Shown one piece after another: positions 52,313 through 62,227 of a DNA stretch of 64,000 bases. Positions within the stretch are counted from its first letter, which is position 1, and every line of letters starts with the position of its first letter. The stretch is taken from contig OU862913.1 in assembly GCA_917880885.1 (NCBI GenBank), forward strand, positions 24,003,286 to 24,067,285, given 5' to 3'. A program made the position numbers and the translations under genes. The notes under the pieces are model-generated. The model did no database searches. It was not told the origin of the DNA and was given only the letters and a program-made list of their open reading frames with translations. Source of the stretch: Limnephilus marmoratus (lineage: Eukaryota; Arthropoda; Insecta; Trichoptera; Limnephilidae).

Positions 52313-52880
52313 ATAATAATAATAATAGCCTTTATTCAGACAGTAAATTACATTACATTATTTATAATATTTATAACATTTTATAACACTTATCATGCAT
52401 CGACTCCCTGTCTGTATGTCACTAGTTGACAAAGGCCTTCTCCAACTGTCGCCATTTCTCTCTATCATTAGCTACTCTTGTCCATGTACCACTTGATGAT
52501 GGCCATGTAGCACTTGATGAAGGCTCTTGTCCATGGCTTTGATGTTGTCAACCCACCGTCTAAATTAAACGGTCTACCTCGTTTCCTCTTCTTGTCACTA
52601 CCAATTCAAACTAATTTTGACCATTTTTCACTTCCTCTGATTGTGTGGCCTGACCACTTCCACTTTACCTTTTTTATTGTTTTAGTGACATCTTTTGATC
52701 TTTTTTGTTTCTTAATGGTTGATTTTTATTCTATCGGACAGTCTTTTCCCTGTCTTTCCACGGAGTTTTGGCAAGTTTCGAGTTTCTTATTGTGATATTT
52801 TGTGAGTGCCCAAGTTTGGCAACCATAAGTAAGTACAGGAAGTATGCAGGTATCAAAAGTTTCCGTTTCATAGTTATCCT
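52313..52880 (-). pseudogene. Degenerate RTE-like LINE tail with (TTA)n
   Basis: Read on minus: FDTCILPVLTYGCQTW-like, KSTIKKQKRSKDVTKTIKKV, KWKWSGHTIRGSEKWS, KKRKRGRPFNLDGWVDNIKA and ERNGDSWRRPLSTS. It ends in an ATT/TTA microsatellite (52305-52325), typical of RTE tails. Many breaks. Confidence 0.6.
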
Positions 52881-52894
52881 AGTTTCACTGTACT

Positions 52895-53035
52895 AAACAT
52901 TATTTTCTATGAATTAATTGTGAAATAACACAAATTATTCTAATAGAATTTATTAGCCCACGCCGGGATTCGATCCTGGGATATTCAGATTGCGAGTCAA
53001 GAGCCTTACCCCTAGAGCACGCCGGCCGTCGTATG
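52895..53035 (-). mobile_element. SINE1 head fragment
   Basis: GACGGCCGGCGTGCTCTAGG and GGTAAGGCTCTTGACTCGCA, GGATCGAATCCCGGCGTGGG. The linker continues to about 52905. Confidence 0.75.
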
Positions 53036-53169
53036 ATGTGAATTCGCCAGTTTTCCGGTTGCACCACTAATTTCCGAACACCGTGTATAATATTGTTTAA
53101 CTAAGCACCTACGTACTGTCGCATAACCAACGTACGGAAATAACATTAAACAATAAATATTTCTTCGAA

Positions 53170-53300
53170 TAACCATAATCTACACATATGAATATAAGTG
53201 TGGACGCATTGAGGATCCCTGCGGTACACCTGCCAGGTCATGCGTCAAATTAGTCTCGTTTGGGCGACGGAGCCCTTTGACAAGTATAATATCCGATAAT
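53170..53300 (-). pseudogene. Short non-LTR RT fragment
   Basis: The minus strand reads KGLRRPNETNLTHDLAGVPQ then GSSMRPHLYS, the GVPQGS...P.L block of non-LTR RT. Too short to classify. Confidence 0.45.
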
Positions 53301-53735
53301 TGGCTCGCTAATGTGCGCGAGCAACGCCGGGTGCTGCGGCGTTATGCTCTTAGTTAGCATTTAGCGGCCTGTGATTTCGAAACCCGCTTCCCACTCAGTG
53401 ATGTGCATCACTGTACAAAATCACACACATGTTTCGAATATTTCGAATTTGGCGGATATCGATGTCGCTACAAAGGAGACTTGAAATTAAACCTTGCGAA
53501 ACATTTATGTTTGGTTGTTTCGCAGAATTTATACCACTCTTTAAATTTAAATGTTTAACCACTCGGGTATATCGCCTTTGTGTACGTTTTTAATGAACTA
53601 TCACATTGATTAAAAAAAATGTTTTATTTCCGTTTTGTAATTATAGCTCAATTAATACAATATTTCTAAACTATGAAAATTAAAAACTGTCTATGAAAAG
53701 TGATGGAATACGCTATCAAATTATATTATCTATTA
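53301..53735. other. No feature recognised
   Basis: Mixed composition, no coding similarity. Confidence 0.35.
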
Positions 53736-54380
53736 TCTATACATATAAAAATCAATCGCTCAACATTGCGAGAAAGATAGTAAAAACCACAATTTCATTT
53801 TCCCATATAAACTGTTCTACCTACTTTTCTGTCAAACAATTGACGTTCGTCCCTTCGGTATGGTAGAATGGGGTCCACTCGAGATTGCGATGAAAGTTTG
53901 GTGAGTCGTTGTGAGCACGCCCGCGAAGTTTTCTATATATACTGGTGAGCTCTGGCATTATGAAATTTGTATAAAAAATTGCAATAGGTGACACGCGAAC
54001 TGTTTGAAAACTGAATGTACCGGGACTGAATGTATGGAATGCAGGAGGGGTGAGGGGGGAGCGTGGAGATGGGGGGGGGAGGAGAGGAACTCGGGAGGGG
54101 AACTCGGGAGGGAGGTTTGCGGTAGAAGAGGAGGGAAACACGGGAGGGGGAAAGGTAATTCGGGGGGGGAAGAGGAACCCGGAAGGGGGATCCGCGGGAG
54201 GAGGGAGGCTAATACGGGAGGGGGAAGTGAACTCGGGAGGGGGGTTCACGGGACGGGGGAAGGGAGGGGGAGTAAAGTAAAGGGGAGGAGGAAGGTGAAC
54301 GGGACGAATGGGAAAGGACGCGCAGGGAGAAACAATTTATTTATTAAATGGCAAAGCAACGCATGCCGGGTACCAGCTAG
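53736..54380 (+). mobile_element. Helitron with long purine-rich core, 645 bp
   Basis: 5' TCTATACATATAAAAATC after A (53736). 3' hairpin GGCAAAGCAACGCATGCC, GGGTACCAGCTAG (54380), followed by T. Core 54040-54300 is almost all purine, with GGAACTCGGGAGGGG-type repeats. The large minus frame inside is an artefact of the low-complexity core. Confidence 0.75.
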
Positions 54381-55129
54381 TTAGAAATAAATATTAAAAT
54401 TTGTAAATACACATTAAAATTTAGAATGTAAGTAAGCCATTTTAACGAACGTTTCGATTCTAAGTGTTGGTCTTTTACCAGGGCGATACTGAAAGCACCT
54501 AACACATCGGAACGTGTTGCAAATATACCTAGGTACTATATTGTTAAGGTAGGTTGAAAATTAATGCGCACATGCTTATAAAACACGAACAAAACAAATA
54601 GCAAGATCGGGCAAAAAGTACATTAAAGTGCGATTCTTAAGCTTAGCTTCAAAATCACATAATATTTATTTTCAATATACTCATCGTTAAGAGCTCGTTC
54701 ACATTGAGCATATAAATATAAAAGATCATAGCACGCCACATATCGCTCTCCATACAATCCCTGCAGACCGTTCACACCTGAGCGCTTTATGCGCACATCA
54801 ACCATAGACAATGCACATCTTACGCCGTAACCGCTCCTGAGGCGATATGTCAACAGTTAAGCGCCCCCCACTCCGACAAAAACAGGAGAGGGGGTCATTT
54901 TAATTACGGAGCTGCCAAGACCGGTGGGTGACAGATGTCAAGTTCATAGATTCAGTACAAAAAATGCGCACTCCGTGGCCGCTCGCTAATTCAACTGACC
55001 CCCTCTCCTACTATAGGAAGAAATATTTTATCTGCGCTGTGTGAACGGCACGAAACATAAGCGCTCGCGGTTCAGCAGATACCTGCTAGCGGTTATATTA
55101 GATGTCTGAACACCCCTTAAGGCTAATGC
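54381..55129. other. SINE1 body fragment, otherwise unassigned
   Basis: 54450-54535 is a minus SINE1 body (AACGTTTCGATTCTAAGTG, CCAGGGCGATACTGAAAGCA). AGGAGAGGGGGTCA (54881) and TGACCCCCTCTCCT (54998) are an inverted pair about 115 bp apart. The rest is unknown. Confidence 0.4.
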
Positions 55130-55374
55130 ATTTCGCCCAATGTGTAACAAGTTTTTTCACTCCGTAACTGAAAAATTCTTCCGACATTTCTCGATACCAG
55201 GACTTGACAGCTGCCTTCACCTCATCTTCCGATGTGTAATGATTTAGTGTTGAGTACCTCATACAAGAGGCACCTCAAATATCCCATACAAACACGTAAA
55301 ATGTCCCCCCACCTCACAATATGTATTTGTACCAGCTCTTTTTCTTTGTATTAGTACAAATGTCATGTCACGTT

Positions 55375-55690
55375 GTCGCACATGGGACAAATACGAAGGG
55401 GGGACAAATATGATGTGTGAGGTGGTTGGTTTATTGGACAACATTCATGTCATGTTACGTATGGGACAAATATGAAGGGGGGACAAATATGAGGTGTGAG
55501 TTGGTTGGTTTATAGGACTACATTCATGTCCTGTCACGTATGGGACAAATATGAGGTGAGGTGTGAGGTGGTTGGTGTATTGGACTACATGTCATGTCAC
55601 ATTGCGACGTATGGGACAAATATGAGGTGGGGTGTGAGGTGGTTGGTGTATTGTATGACATTATTAGAACCGTGAGGTGGTTGGGTATTC
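55375..55690. repeat. Minisatellite, about 70-80-bp unit
   Basis: The unit ATGGGACAAATATGAGGTG, GTGAGGTGGTTGGT and TATTGGACTACAT recurs near 55381, 55458, 55542 and 55610. Confidence 0.8.
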
Positions 55691-55696
55691 AAATAT

Positions 55697-56335
55697 TGTG
55701 AATACCGCACAAGAGTACCAACTGCTCCAATTTTTTTTTAAATATTTTTTTATTGTAAATTATTGTTATGTGAATACTGCACAAGAGTCCCAACTGCTCA
55801 AAAATTTTTTTTTATTTTAAATTATGTGTTGCTATTACGTATGTAATTACGCACAAGAGTACCAACTGCTCCAAAATTATTTTTTTTAATTGTAAATTAC
55901 CGAACAAGCGTCCCAACTGCTCCGAAAAAAAAATTATTCAAAATTATTGTTAAGTGAATACCGCACAAGAGTACCAACTGCTCGAAAAAAAACTTTTTAA
56001 ATATTTTTTTATTGTAAATTATTGTTCTGTGAATACTGAGCAAGAGTCCCACTGCTCAAAAAAAATTTTTTTTTCTAAATATTTTTTTTATTTTAAACTT
56101 CGTATTGTTAAGTGAATACCGCACAAGAGTACCAACTGCTCCAAAAAATTTTAAATATTTTTTTTATTGTAAATTACAGCACAAGCATCCCGACTGTTCT
56201 GAAAAAAATTTTTTTTCTAAATTATTGTTAAGTAAATACCGCACAAGAGTACCAACTGCTCCAAAAAATATTTTTTTTAAAAAATTTTTATTGTAAATTA
56301 TTCTTGTGGAATACCACACAAGGGTCCCAACAGCT
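55697..56335. repeat. Tandem array of ten SINE1 3' tails
   Basis: GCACAAGAGTACCAACTGCT (or close variants) recurs at about 55697, 55775, 55848, 55902, 55963, 56038, 56120, 56179, 56240 and 56316. Each is followed by A/T homopolymers and AAATTATTGTTAAGTGAATA. Spacing 54-82 bp. The word is the last 20 bases of SINE1 in reverse. Confidence 0.9.
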
Positions 56336-56529
56336 CCAATCGGTTGAGGGAGTGTTGAGATGAGGTGGAGGGGGTTAGTGAGGGGGGATCAGAGGGGGGG
56401 TGCAGGGGGAGCATCAGAGGTGGTGGAGGGTGGGGAGAGGGTGGAAGGGGGTGAGAGAGGGAGGGTAGGCCTTTTTTATATCCATTTTTCATATTACAAA
56501 AATAACAAACACGGGAGGCGGGTACAGGT

Positions 56530-56740
56530 ACCGCCGGCTACAGGAACACAGGAACCATTTATTATATAACCAACACCTCTGACATAGGTCACCGCAAGCG
56601 GTTCGCTACGAGAGTGGTTGAGGGAGTTCCTTTGACTTCTCCGGCCTTACGCCTTGCACCACTGGAGGGATGGATTAATAAGTATCCCCAAAGATGACAT
56701 AGGGTCTTAGGGGAATTTTTGTGGAGCTGATGTAAAAAAA
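56530..56740 (+). mobile_element. SINE-A, internally deleted
   Basis: GGTACCGCCGGCTACAGGAA, CAACACCTCTGACATAGGTC, GTGGTTGAGGGAGTTCC, GGAGGGATGGATT, then GTGGAGCTGATGTAAAAAAA. Confidence 0.65.
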
Positions 56741-57310
56741 CACCTCCCCTGAAATTCTCTTGTACTCCCCCCCCCCCCCACCCCCTCCCCCGGAAGCGAA
56801 AATATTTTGTAACACCTCACCTCAACACCTCATTTCGATATTTGAGTACCTCATACAAACTCATCCTGATGTCGTGTCCTACCCAACACTATAATGATTA
56901 CCTATGAGGTGTCTCTTGAGAATAGGAAAAAATAAAAATCGAAAGGCGAAAGATCGGGGGAGTGAGAAGGGTGTGGAATCTGTTCAAATTGCAGAGGCTC
57001 CAATCGAGACTGTTTGTTCTCGTCCGTGAAACGGCATGGTACCCATCATCCACAGATTTTACGTTATTCTAATTGTTCAACAATGAAGCCGACACGTTTT
57101 TTGGATATTCCAAAATGGTTTGTGATACGCTTTTGAGTGATTCACCGGTCATTTTGAATCAAATCGTGGACGAGTTTGGATTGTTTATCAATGACCGAAT
57201 GTCCGCTGCGTGTTCCATCAACAATTATTGCTTTTCCAGGCTCACAATCATGAAATTTTATTACCGATCGATTTACAATAGACCTATCAACAGCATCGTC
57301 ACCTTTTAAA

Positions 57311-57504
57311 CAAATCTAATATAAGTAGGAGTCACTTTTTCAGCAATTACAATTCATATTATGTATTTTAAATGAATAAATTGAGAAACAACTCAACTTT
57401 CCAGATCTGTTACTAAACCCAGTTAAAGCCGTTTCAAGCAACAACGTTTCAATTCAGAATGGTGGTCTTTCGCTGGGGCAATACCGATACTAACAATCAA
57501 AAAA
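57311..57504. mobile_element. SINE1 body fragment (minus) in unassigned DNA
   Basis: 57405-57485: CAGATCTGTTACTAAACC, GCCGTTTCAAGCAACAACG, ATTCAGAATGGTGGTCTTTC. No head or tail. Confidence 0.55.
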
Positions 57505-57790
57505 TAATATTCATCATCACTCTTGGCTCTACAACCCCTGGTGGGTCTTGGCCTCCCCAAGTGTCTCCCTCCACTCATGTGGGTTTTGTGCCAGCTCTCT
57601 CCACTTTAGTAGCTCCAAGGTAGATATATCTTTGAGGACGTTGTCTGACATCTTAATCTTGGCCTTCTCAGGCTCCTTCGTCCTATCGGTCTTGAGTTCA
57701 GCAGGGACTTTGGTGCTTGATGCTCGGTCATTTTCTCTACATGACCCAGCCACCGAAGTCTTCCCAGTTTAATAAATTTTGTGACGTTTA
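57505..57790 (-). pseudogene. RTE-like LINE C-terminal fragment, second copy
   Basis: Minus: DNVLKDISTLELLKWRELAQ then NPHEWRETLGEAKTHQGL, nearly the same as the end of 27421-27790. The preceding RPRL block is out of frame. The right part gives NELCTRFKDLNVTKFIKLGR-like. Confidence 0.75.
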
Positions 57791-58009
57791 GATCTTTAAA
57801 CCGAGTACATAGCTCATTGTTGAAAAATAATATTATAATAATAATAACAATAATGATATATTGTCTTCATTTCTTAGTAACAAGTAGAGATAATGATTTT
57901 CTCCCTGGGATCTGTCGTACTAATAATTTAATTTAAGTATATATTATAATTTAATTATAAGAAATTAATATGAATTAGACATAACATATTATATCATGTA
58001 GTATTTTTT
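57791..58009. other. No feature recognised
   Basis: A+T-rich with an AATAATAAT run at 57836. Confidence 0.35.
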
Positions 58010-59440
58010 TAAATAAATGTAAATAAGATAGTGTTTTTTTTATAATTCAGTTCACTAGATTCGGTTTTAGTCTGTATTTGATATCAGTATATTTTCTATT
58101 TCTGATCTCCCTATATTTAGTAGGTTCCAGCTTTTTATTTGAAATTTAAATGTTATAATGTTGAGGTTTTTGACTGAAAGTGGTAATTTATTGTAGAGTT
58201 TAATGCCATAATATAAGAAGCTTTTTTTGCCCAAATATTGTGTTGATAGTTATTTGTTGGATATGTTTTTGACCATGAGATCTAGTGTTTCTAATGTACG
58301 TGTTAGTTGTTATTTCTTGGGTTTTGTACTTATGAATGTAAATGAGTATAGTTTTAGAATATAGTTGTTTAATTGACATGATGTTAAGATTGTTGAAGAT
58401 TTCGTCAGTGCTAGTTCTTACAGAACTTTCAGTATAATTTTCATTATGGCTTTTTGAATTTTAATTAGTGGATTTAGTATGTTTTTATTTGCACTGCCCC
58501 ATCCGATAATACCGTATTCTAACAGAGATTGGCAGAGGGCCATGTAAAACTTGATTAAGTCTTTTTTAATGAGGACATTCCTGATAGTTTTGAAAAACTA
58601 ACATAGTTTTTTTTTAATTTTATGATTTAAATAGGTAATGTGTTCGGTCCATTTTTGGTCAATTTTTAGACTCAGATACGTTATATTTTCTTCTTCTTCG
58701 TGTGCCATATCAGGTCCCCCCGACGTTGGCGATCACTCTTTAAAATGTCTCTTTGTCTTGCGCTACCCGTAATAGCTCCTCCACAACTCTAATGCCGGTC
58801 CACTCTCATATATTTCGCAGCCAAGACATTTGTCTCCTACCTCGGCCCTCGGCGACCCTCTATCTTGCCTTTCAATATTAAATGGAGCAAGTGATACTTC
58901 TCCCCTCGAAGTATATGACCCAGATATTTTCCTGATTTTTCCTGAGCAGTTCTCTATCTGCTCTAGCCCGCCTGAGAATTTCTGTGTTGGTGATCATGTC
59001 GATCCATGGGACCTTGAGCATTCTCCGGTGAAGCCACATTTCAAAAGCCTCTAACTTGTTCATGGTATTTACTGTCAAGGTCGAAGTTTCACATCCATAC
59101 AGCAAGACCGACCACACATAACATTTTAGCATTCTCTGCCTTAGTTTTAAGCTGATATTGTCATTGCTGAAGAGGGATTTCATTTTAATATAATATACGT
59201 TATATGGTCAACGTTTTCTAATGAGGGACAATTACAATTCTCATTTAAGTGATGCGGGCTATGAATTTTCAAGATCCGGTTTTCCCCAGAATTTTCCTTT
59301 TTATATTTTGAAAGTGATGAATTTGGTTTTATTAGCATTAAGTGGAAGTGAAAAGTAGTCTAGCCATTTTTTAATCCTTTTAAGTGTGTTTTCTGCTGTC
59401 TTAAATGTTTCTGTCCAATTATTCTCATTTATTATATATA
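58010..59440 (-). pseudogene. LINE-A RT C-terminus, split by a nested LINE
   Basis: 59430-59206 reads NWTETFKTAENTLKRIKKWL then FSLPLNANKTKFITF, and 58675-58010 continues YLSLKIDQKWTEHITYL-like and KFYMALCQSLLEYGIIGWGS. Next comes NPLIKIQKAIMKIILKV-like, then KKSFLYYGIKLYNKLPLSVK. This is the palm-to-tail region of a jockey/CR1-type LINE. Multiple stops. Interrupted at 58687-59194. Confidence 0.75.
58676..59205 (-). mobile_element. RTE-like LINE nested in LINE-A, 11-bp TSD
   Basis: The insert 58687-59194 is flanked by ATACGTTATAT (58676-58686, 59195-59205). The minus frame gives LKLRQRMLKCYVWSVLLYGC, ETSTLTVNTMNKLEAFEMWL, HRRMLKVPWIDMITNTEILR and GRSITCSI. The 3' end is a (GAA)n-like run (58688-58700). 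5' truncated. Confidence 0.85.
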
Positions 59441-59985
59441 TTACCAAACTAAAATACGCGTACAACTTAATTCTAACATTACTAAAATTAATTTACTTAA
59501 AATGAAAAAATAAATGGAGTTCTACGAATTAAAAACATTAAAAATAAATTTTACCACAAATTTGATTTCCGGAAACTTCTTTAGCCATAAATTCAGATCT
59601 ATTGTCCTTTGGGACAATTAAAAAAACACACAAACACCTTAAAGCGAGGCGATTTAACGCAGGTGAGAAAAAAAAAACAAAAAACCACCATTTAATAATT
59701 TCGTTACGTTGAGAAAACCTCTAATTTGAAATTAAAACGAAACGGCGAAGGTACCGTTGTTTCAATCGGGACTCCCTTAAGGGCTTAATTATTCATGAAC
59801 CCACACACCCCTCTCCCACCGCTATCCACTCTACTGGAAAGTGGAAACACGCCCTGCTCTTCTCTGTTCTTTTGTACATCGATTCTCAAATTTCTACTGA
59901 AAATTATTTCGTATGATGTCAACTCCATCGAATTTAATGATAAAATCACTTTGAACTTGACTTGAAGACATCAATTTATCAGTTT
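59441..59985. other. No feature recognised
   Basis: A+T-rich, no coding or repeat similarity seen. Confidence 0.35.
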
Positions 59986-60802
59986 TATAAATATAACTAA
60001 CTAACTAACTAACCATCACGCCGTTTCCTCGCAGGGATGGCACACAATCTTTGCCTCACTCACATTCATACATCGTCTCACACATACTCTTCTATTATTC
60101 TGACTTTTGACATGGCCCGTCTCAAGTATCTGATTCACTTAATCGTGCCATGTCTTCCTCGGGCGTCCCCGACTTCTTCTACCATTCACATTTACACCAT
60201 ATATTCTTTTTACACTACTTTCTTCGCTCATTCGCTCTACGTGCCAAACCATTTGAGAGTCCCTTTCTTAATTTGCTCATTATACTTACATCAGCCTTAT
60301 ATTCTTTGCGGATATCCACATTTCTAACACGATCATACATGGTTTTACCACACATACGTCTCAGGGATCTCATTTCAACAGCATTCAGTTTACTTTCATC
60401 CTTCCACTACCAGTTCCATGCCTCACTGCCATACATCAGGGTAGGTACCAGGACTCCATTGTGGACTGCTAGCTTCGCTTTTTTTGACAGTTTTTTATTA
60501 GCGCCAACGGCATTCAGTCCTCTATTAATGGAGTTACCGGCATTTACCCTTCTTTCAATATCTCTGCCAGCCTTCCCATCTCTCGTAAACATATTACCCA
60601 GATAAACAAACTCATCCACCTGCTCCAAGTATTCATTATTCACAACTATATCGCACACTGTTTTCGTACTCTCTCTTTCAAACACCATGACTTTAGACTT
60701 ACTTACGTTCATCATTAACTCATTCTTCATACATACTTCGTTCATCCTAGATACTAGAGACTGTAGATCTTCCATAGTGTTAGAAATTGTATATAAATAT
60801 AA
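59986..60802 (-). mobile_element. LINE-C, 5' truncated, 11-bp TSD and (TTAG)n tail
   Basis: The insert 59997-60791 lies between TATAAATATAA copies (59986-59996, 60792-60802). The minus frame 60775-60407 reads MEDLQSLVSRMNEVCMKNEL, MMNVSKSKVMVFERES, LEQVDEFVYLGNMFTRDGKA and HNGVLVPTLMYGSEAWNW. Further coding resumes in another frame to about 60130. The 3' end is (TTAG)n on minus at 59993-60012. The RT palm is missing. Confidence 0.9.
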
Positions 60803-60884
60803 TGTGGGTTATGCCATTTTTGGAGGCTGGTTGGGTACCCCCACCCCTGGAACCATTTATTGGATAACTGACACCTCTGCCGTA

Positions 60885-61028
60885 TTTTCGTTATTTATTT
60901 TTGGGGTTTTATAACGTGTTGCGGTGTTGCGCTGTCCGAAACGTTGGCTAAAGAAGATGATAGAGCAACACGACATAACACCCCAAAAATAAATAACCAA
61001 AATACTTTTGGCCGTGAAAATATAAAAT
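60885..61028. mobile_element. 144-bp inverted-terminus element with CCGAAACG block
   Basis: Flanked by CACCTCTGCCGTA (60872-60884) and CACCTCTGTCGTA (61029-61041). Inverted ends GTTATTTATTTTTGGGG / CCCCAAAAATAAATAAC. The centre GCTGTCCGAAACGTTGGCTA is shared with 9509-9530. Apparently a deletion derivative of the 8743 type. Confidence 0.7.
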
Positions 61029-61340
61029 CACCTCTGTCGTAGGTCATCCCAAGTGATACGCTACGTTTAGTGACTTAGCAGGGGTGCCCGGGTTCGTGGG
61101 GTGAGTTTTGTCAAGGTCTTCCGATTAGTCTGCCCACCTGCTGCGTGGCGGGCCGGATCAGGAGAAACTGGTTGAGGAGGTCTTTTGACCTTTGCAGCCA
61201 AAATCCCTAGACCTTGCACCGTAGTTGAAGGAAAAAAATGTTCGTCTCTCCTGGACACACTGACCCCCAGAATCCAATTCACTCCTCCTATCATTTCCTT
61301 TCCAAAACTTTCTTCTTTTCCTTACAGAACCCCTCCCAAC

Positions 61341-62143
61341 TAGGGTTGCCATCTGTCCGGCTTTAGCCGGACATGTTTGGCTTTTTTAGGTCGTGTCCGG
61401 CTAAATATTTATATGTCCGGCCTGTCCGGCTTTTGTTAGGCTTTTTTGGTTTGCGCGGGTTTTGTCTTCCGAACTTCTGAAATTGGCGGAATATTACTTT
61501 CTAAGAGTTTTCTCTTTAATAAACACCCAGTGGACCAAGGAACGCAATAAATTGCAAACAATTGCTAAGATGGTGTACAAATTGTATAATTTAAAAATGA
61601 CATGTCAAGGATTTTATTGAATGATTTCCAAAGAAAACGACGTTTTGGATAAAGTAGGTGAAAACGCCAAATGTACAAAATGGTAGATTTTTGTAATTTT
61701 TGAATAATTTGGAGAAGTCGAGATTTCATTTTAATTTATGTTTTTCGTTTTTTGTCCACAAAGATAAATATGTTTCATTTTATATCTATTTAACGAAAAA
61801 TTTTAGTCAACTGTTTAACCAGAAAAAAAGTTATGTTTTGTTTGTTTGTTTTATAAGTTTAGTATGTCTACAGACAGAAGACTCAACATTTTTTTACTTT
61901 GTTATTGACATTATATTCTATACAAATGTCAACTGATGACAAGGATAAGACTGATTAATGATTGTTGTTATTAAATTGGTTAATGCGTGATTAATAAACA
62001 ACTGTAACTTGCAACAGATTTTTTATTATTATGTATAAAAGTTATGTCCAAAATCATGTACGTACGTCCGGCTTTTAGGGCAAAATGTCCGGTCTTTCAG
62101 AGCGCAGAGTCAGGCTTTTTTATTTTAGAAGATGGCAACCCTA
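61341..62143. mobile_element. hAT-type non-autonomous element with 8-bp TSD
   Basis: Ends TAGGGTTGCCATC and, inverted, GATGGCAACCCTA. TSD CTCCCAAC at 61333-61340 and 62144-62151. Several GTCCGGCTTTT words lie near both ends (subterminal repeats that may be transposase sites). No transposase. Confidence 0.9.
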
Positions 62144-62227
62144 CTCCCAACAGCATCCCCTAATATGACACAAACCCTGAGGAAAATTATTTTCCTCGGT
62201 GCCTCCTGTGTTGAGCCAATGTTAAGA

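Larger units (their letters stand above)
55267..56841. mobile_element. Composite 1,575-bp insertion inside mariner, 17-bp TSD
   Basis: Flanked by TTGAGTACCTCATACAA at 55250-55266 and 56842-56858. It contains a CACCTCA/TGAGGTG-rich minisatellite, an array of SINE1 tails, a G-rich stretch (56340-56470) and a SINE-A piece. The outermost sequences are CACCTCA-rich on both sides. The element class is unknown. Confidence 0.7.
55130..57310 (-). pseudogene. Mariner transposase remnant, internally deleted and split
   Basis: Reading down the minus strand, 57230-57040 gives the HTH region: KQSKLVHDLIQNDR, QKRITNHFGISKKRVGFIVE, RKICGWWVPCRFTDENKQSR. It then jumps to SHSPDLSPFDFYFFPILKRH and LIGNHYS (56970-56900), normally some 120 or more residues later. 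The catalytic centre with TGDETW is therefore deleted. The C-terminus, HTSEDEVKAAVKSWYREMSE and EFFSYGVKKLVTHWAK, lies at 55250-55134. The two parts are separated by an insertion with a 17-bp TSD. Confidence 0.8.
60815..62222 (+). mobile_element. SINE-A carrying two nested insertions
   Basis: Segments 60815-60884, 61029-61340 and 62144-62222 together form one near-complete SINE-A, ending CTCCTGTGTTGAGCCAATGT. Its 3' hairpin is slightly damaged (CCCTGAGGAAAATTATTTTC). Insertions at 60885-61028 and 61341-62143. Confidence 0.85.

Noticed and set aside
54881..55013. A TIR element bounded by AGGAGAGGGGGTCA / TGACCCCCTCTCCT
   Set aside because: The inverted match is only about 14-16 bp, with no extension and no TSD.
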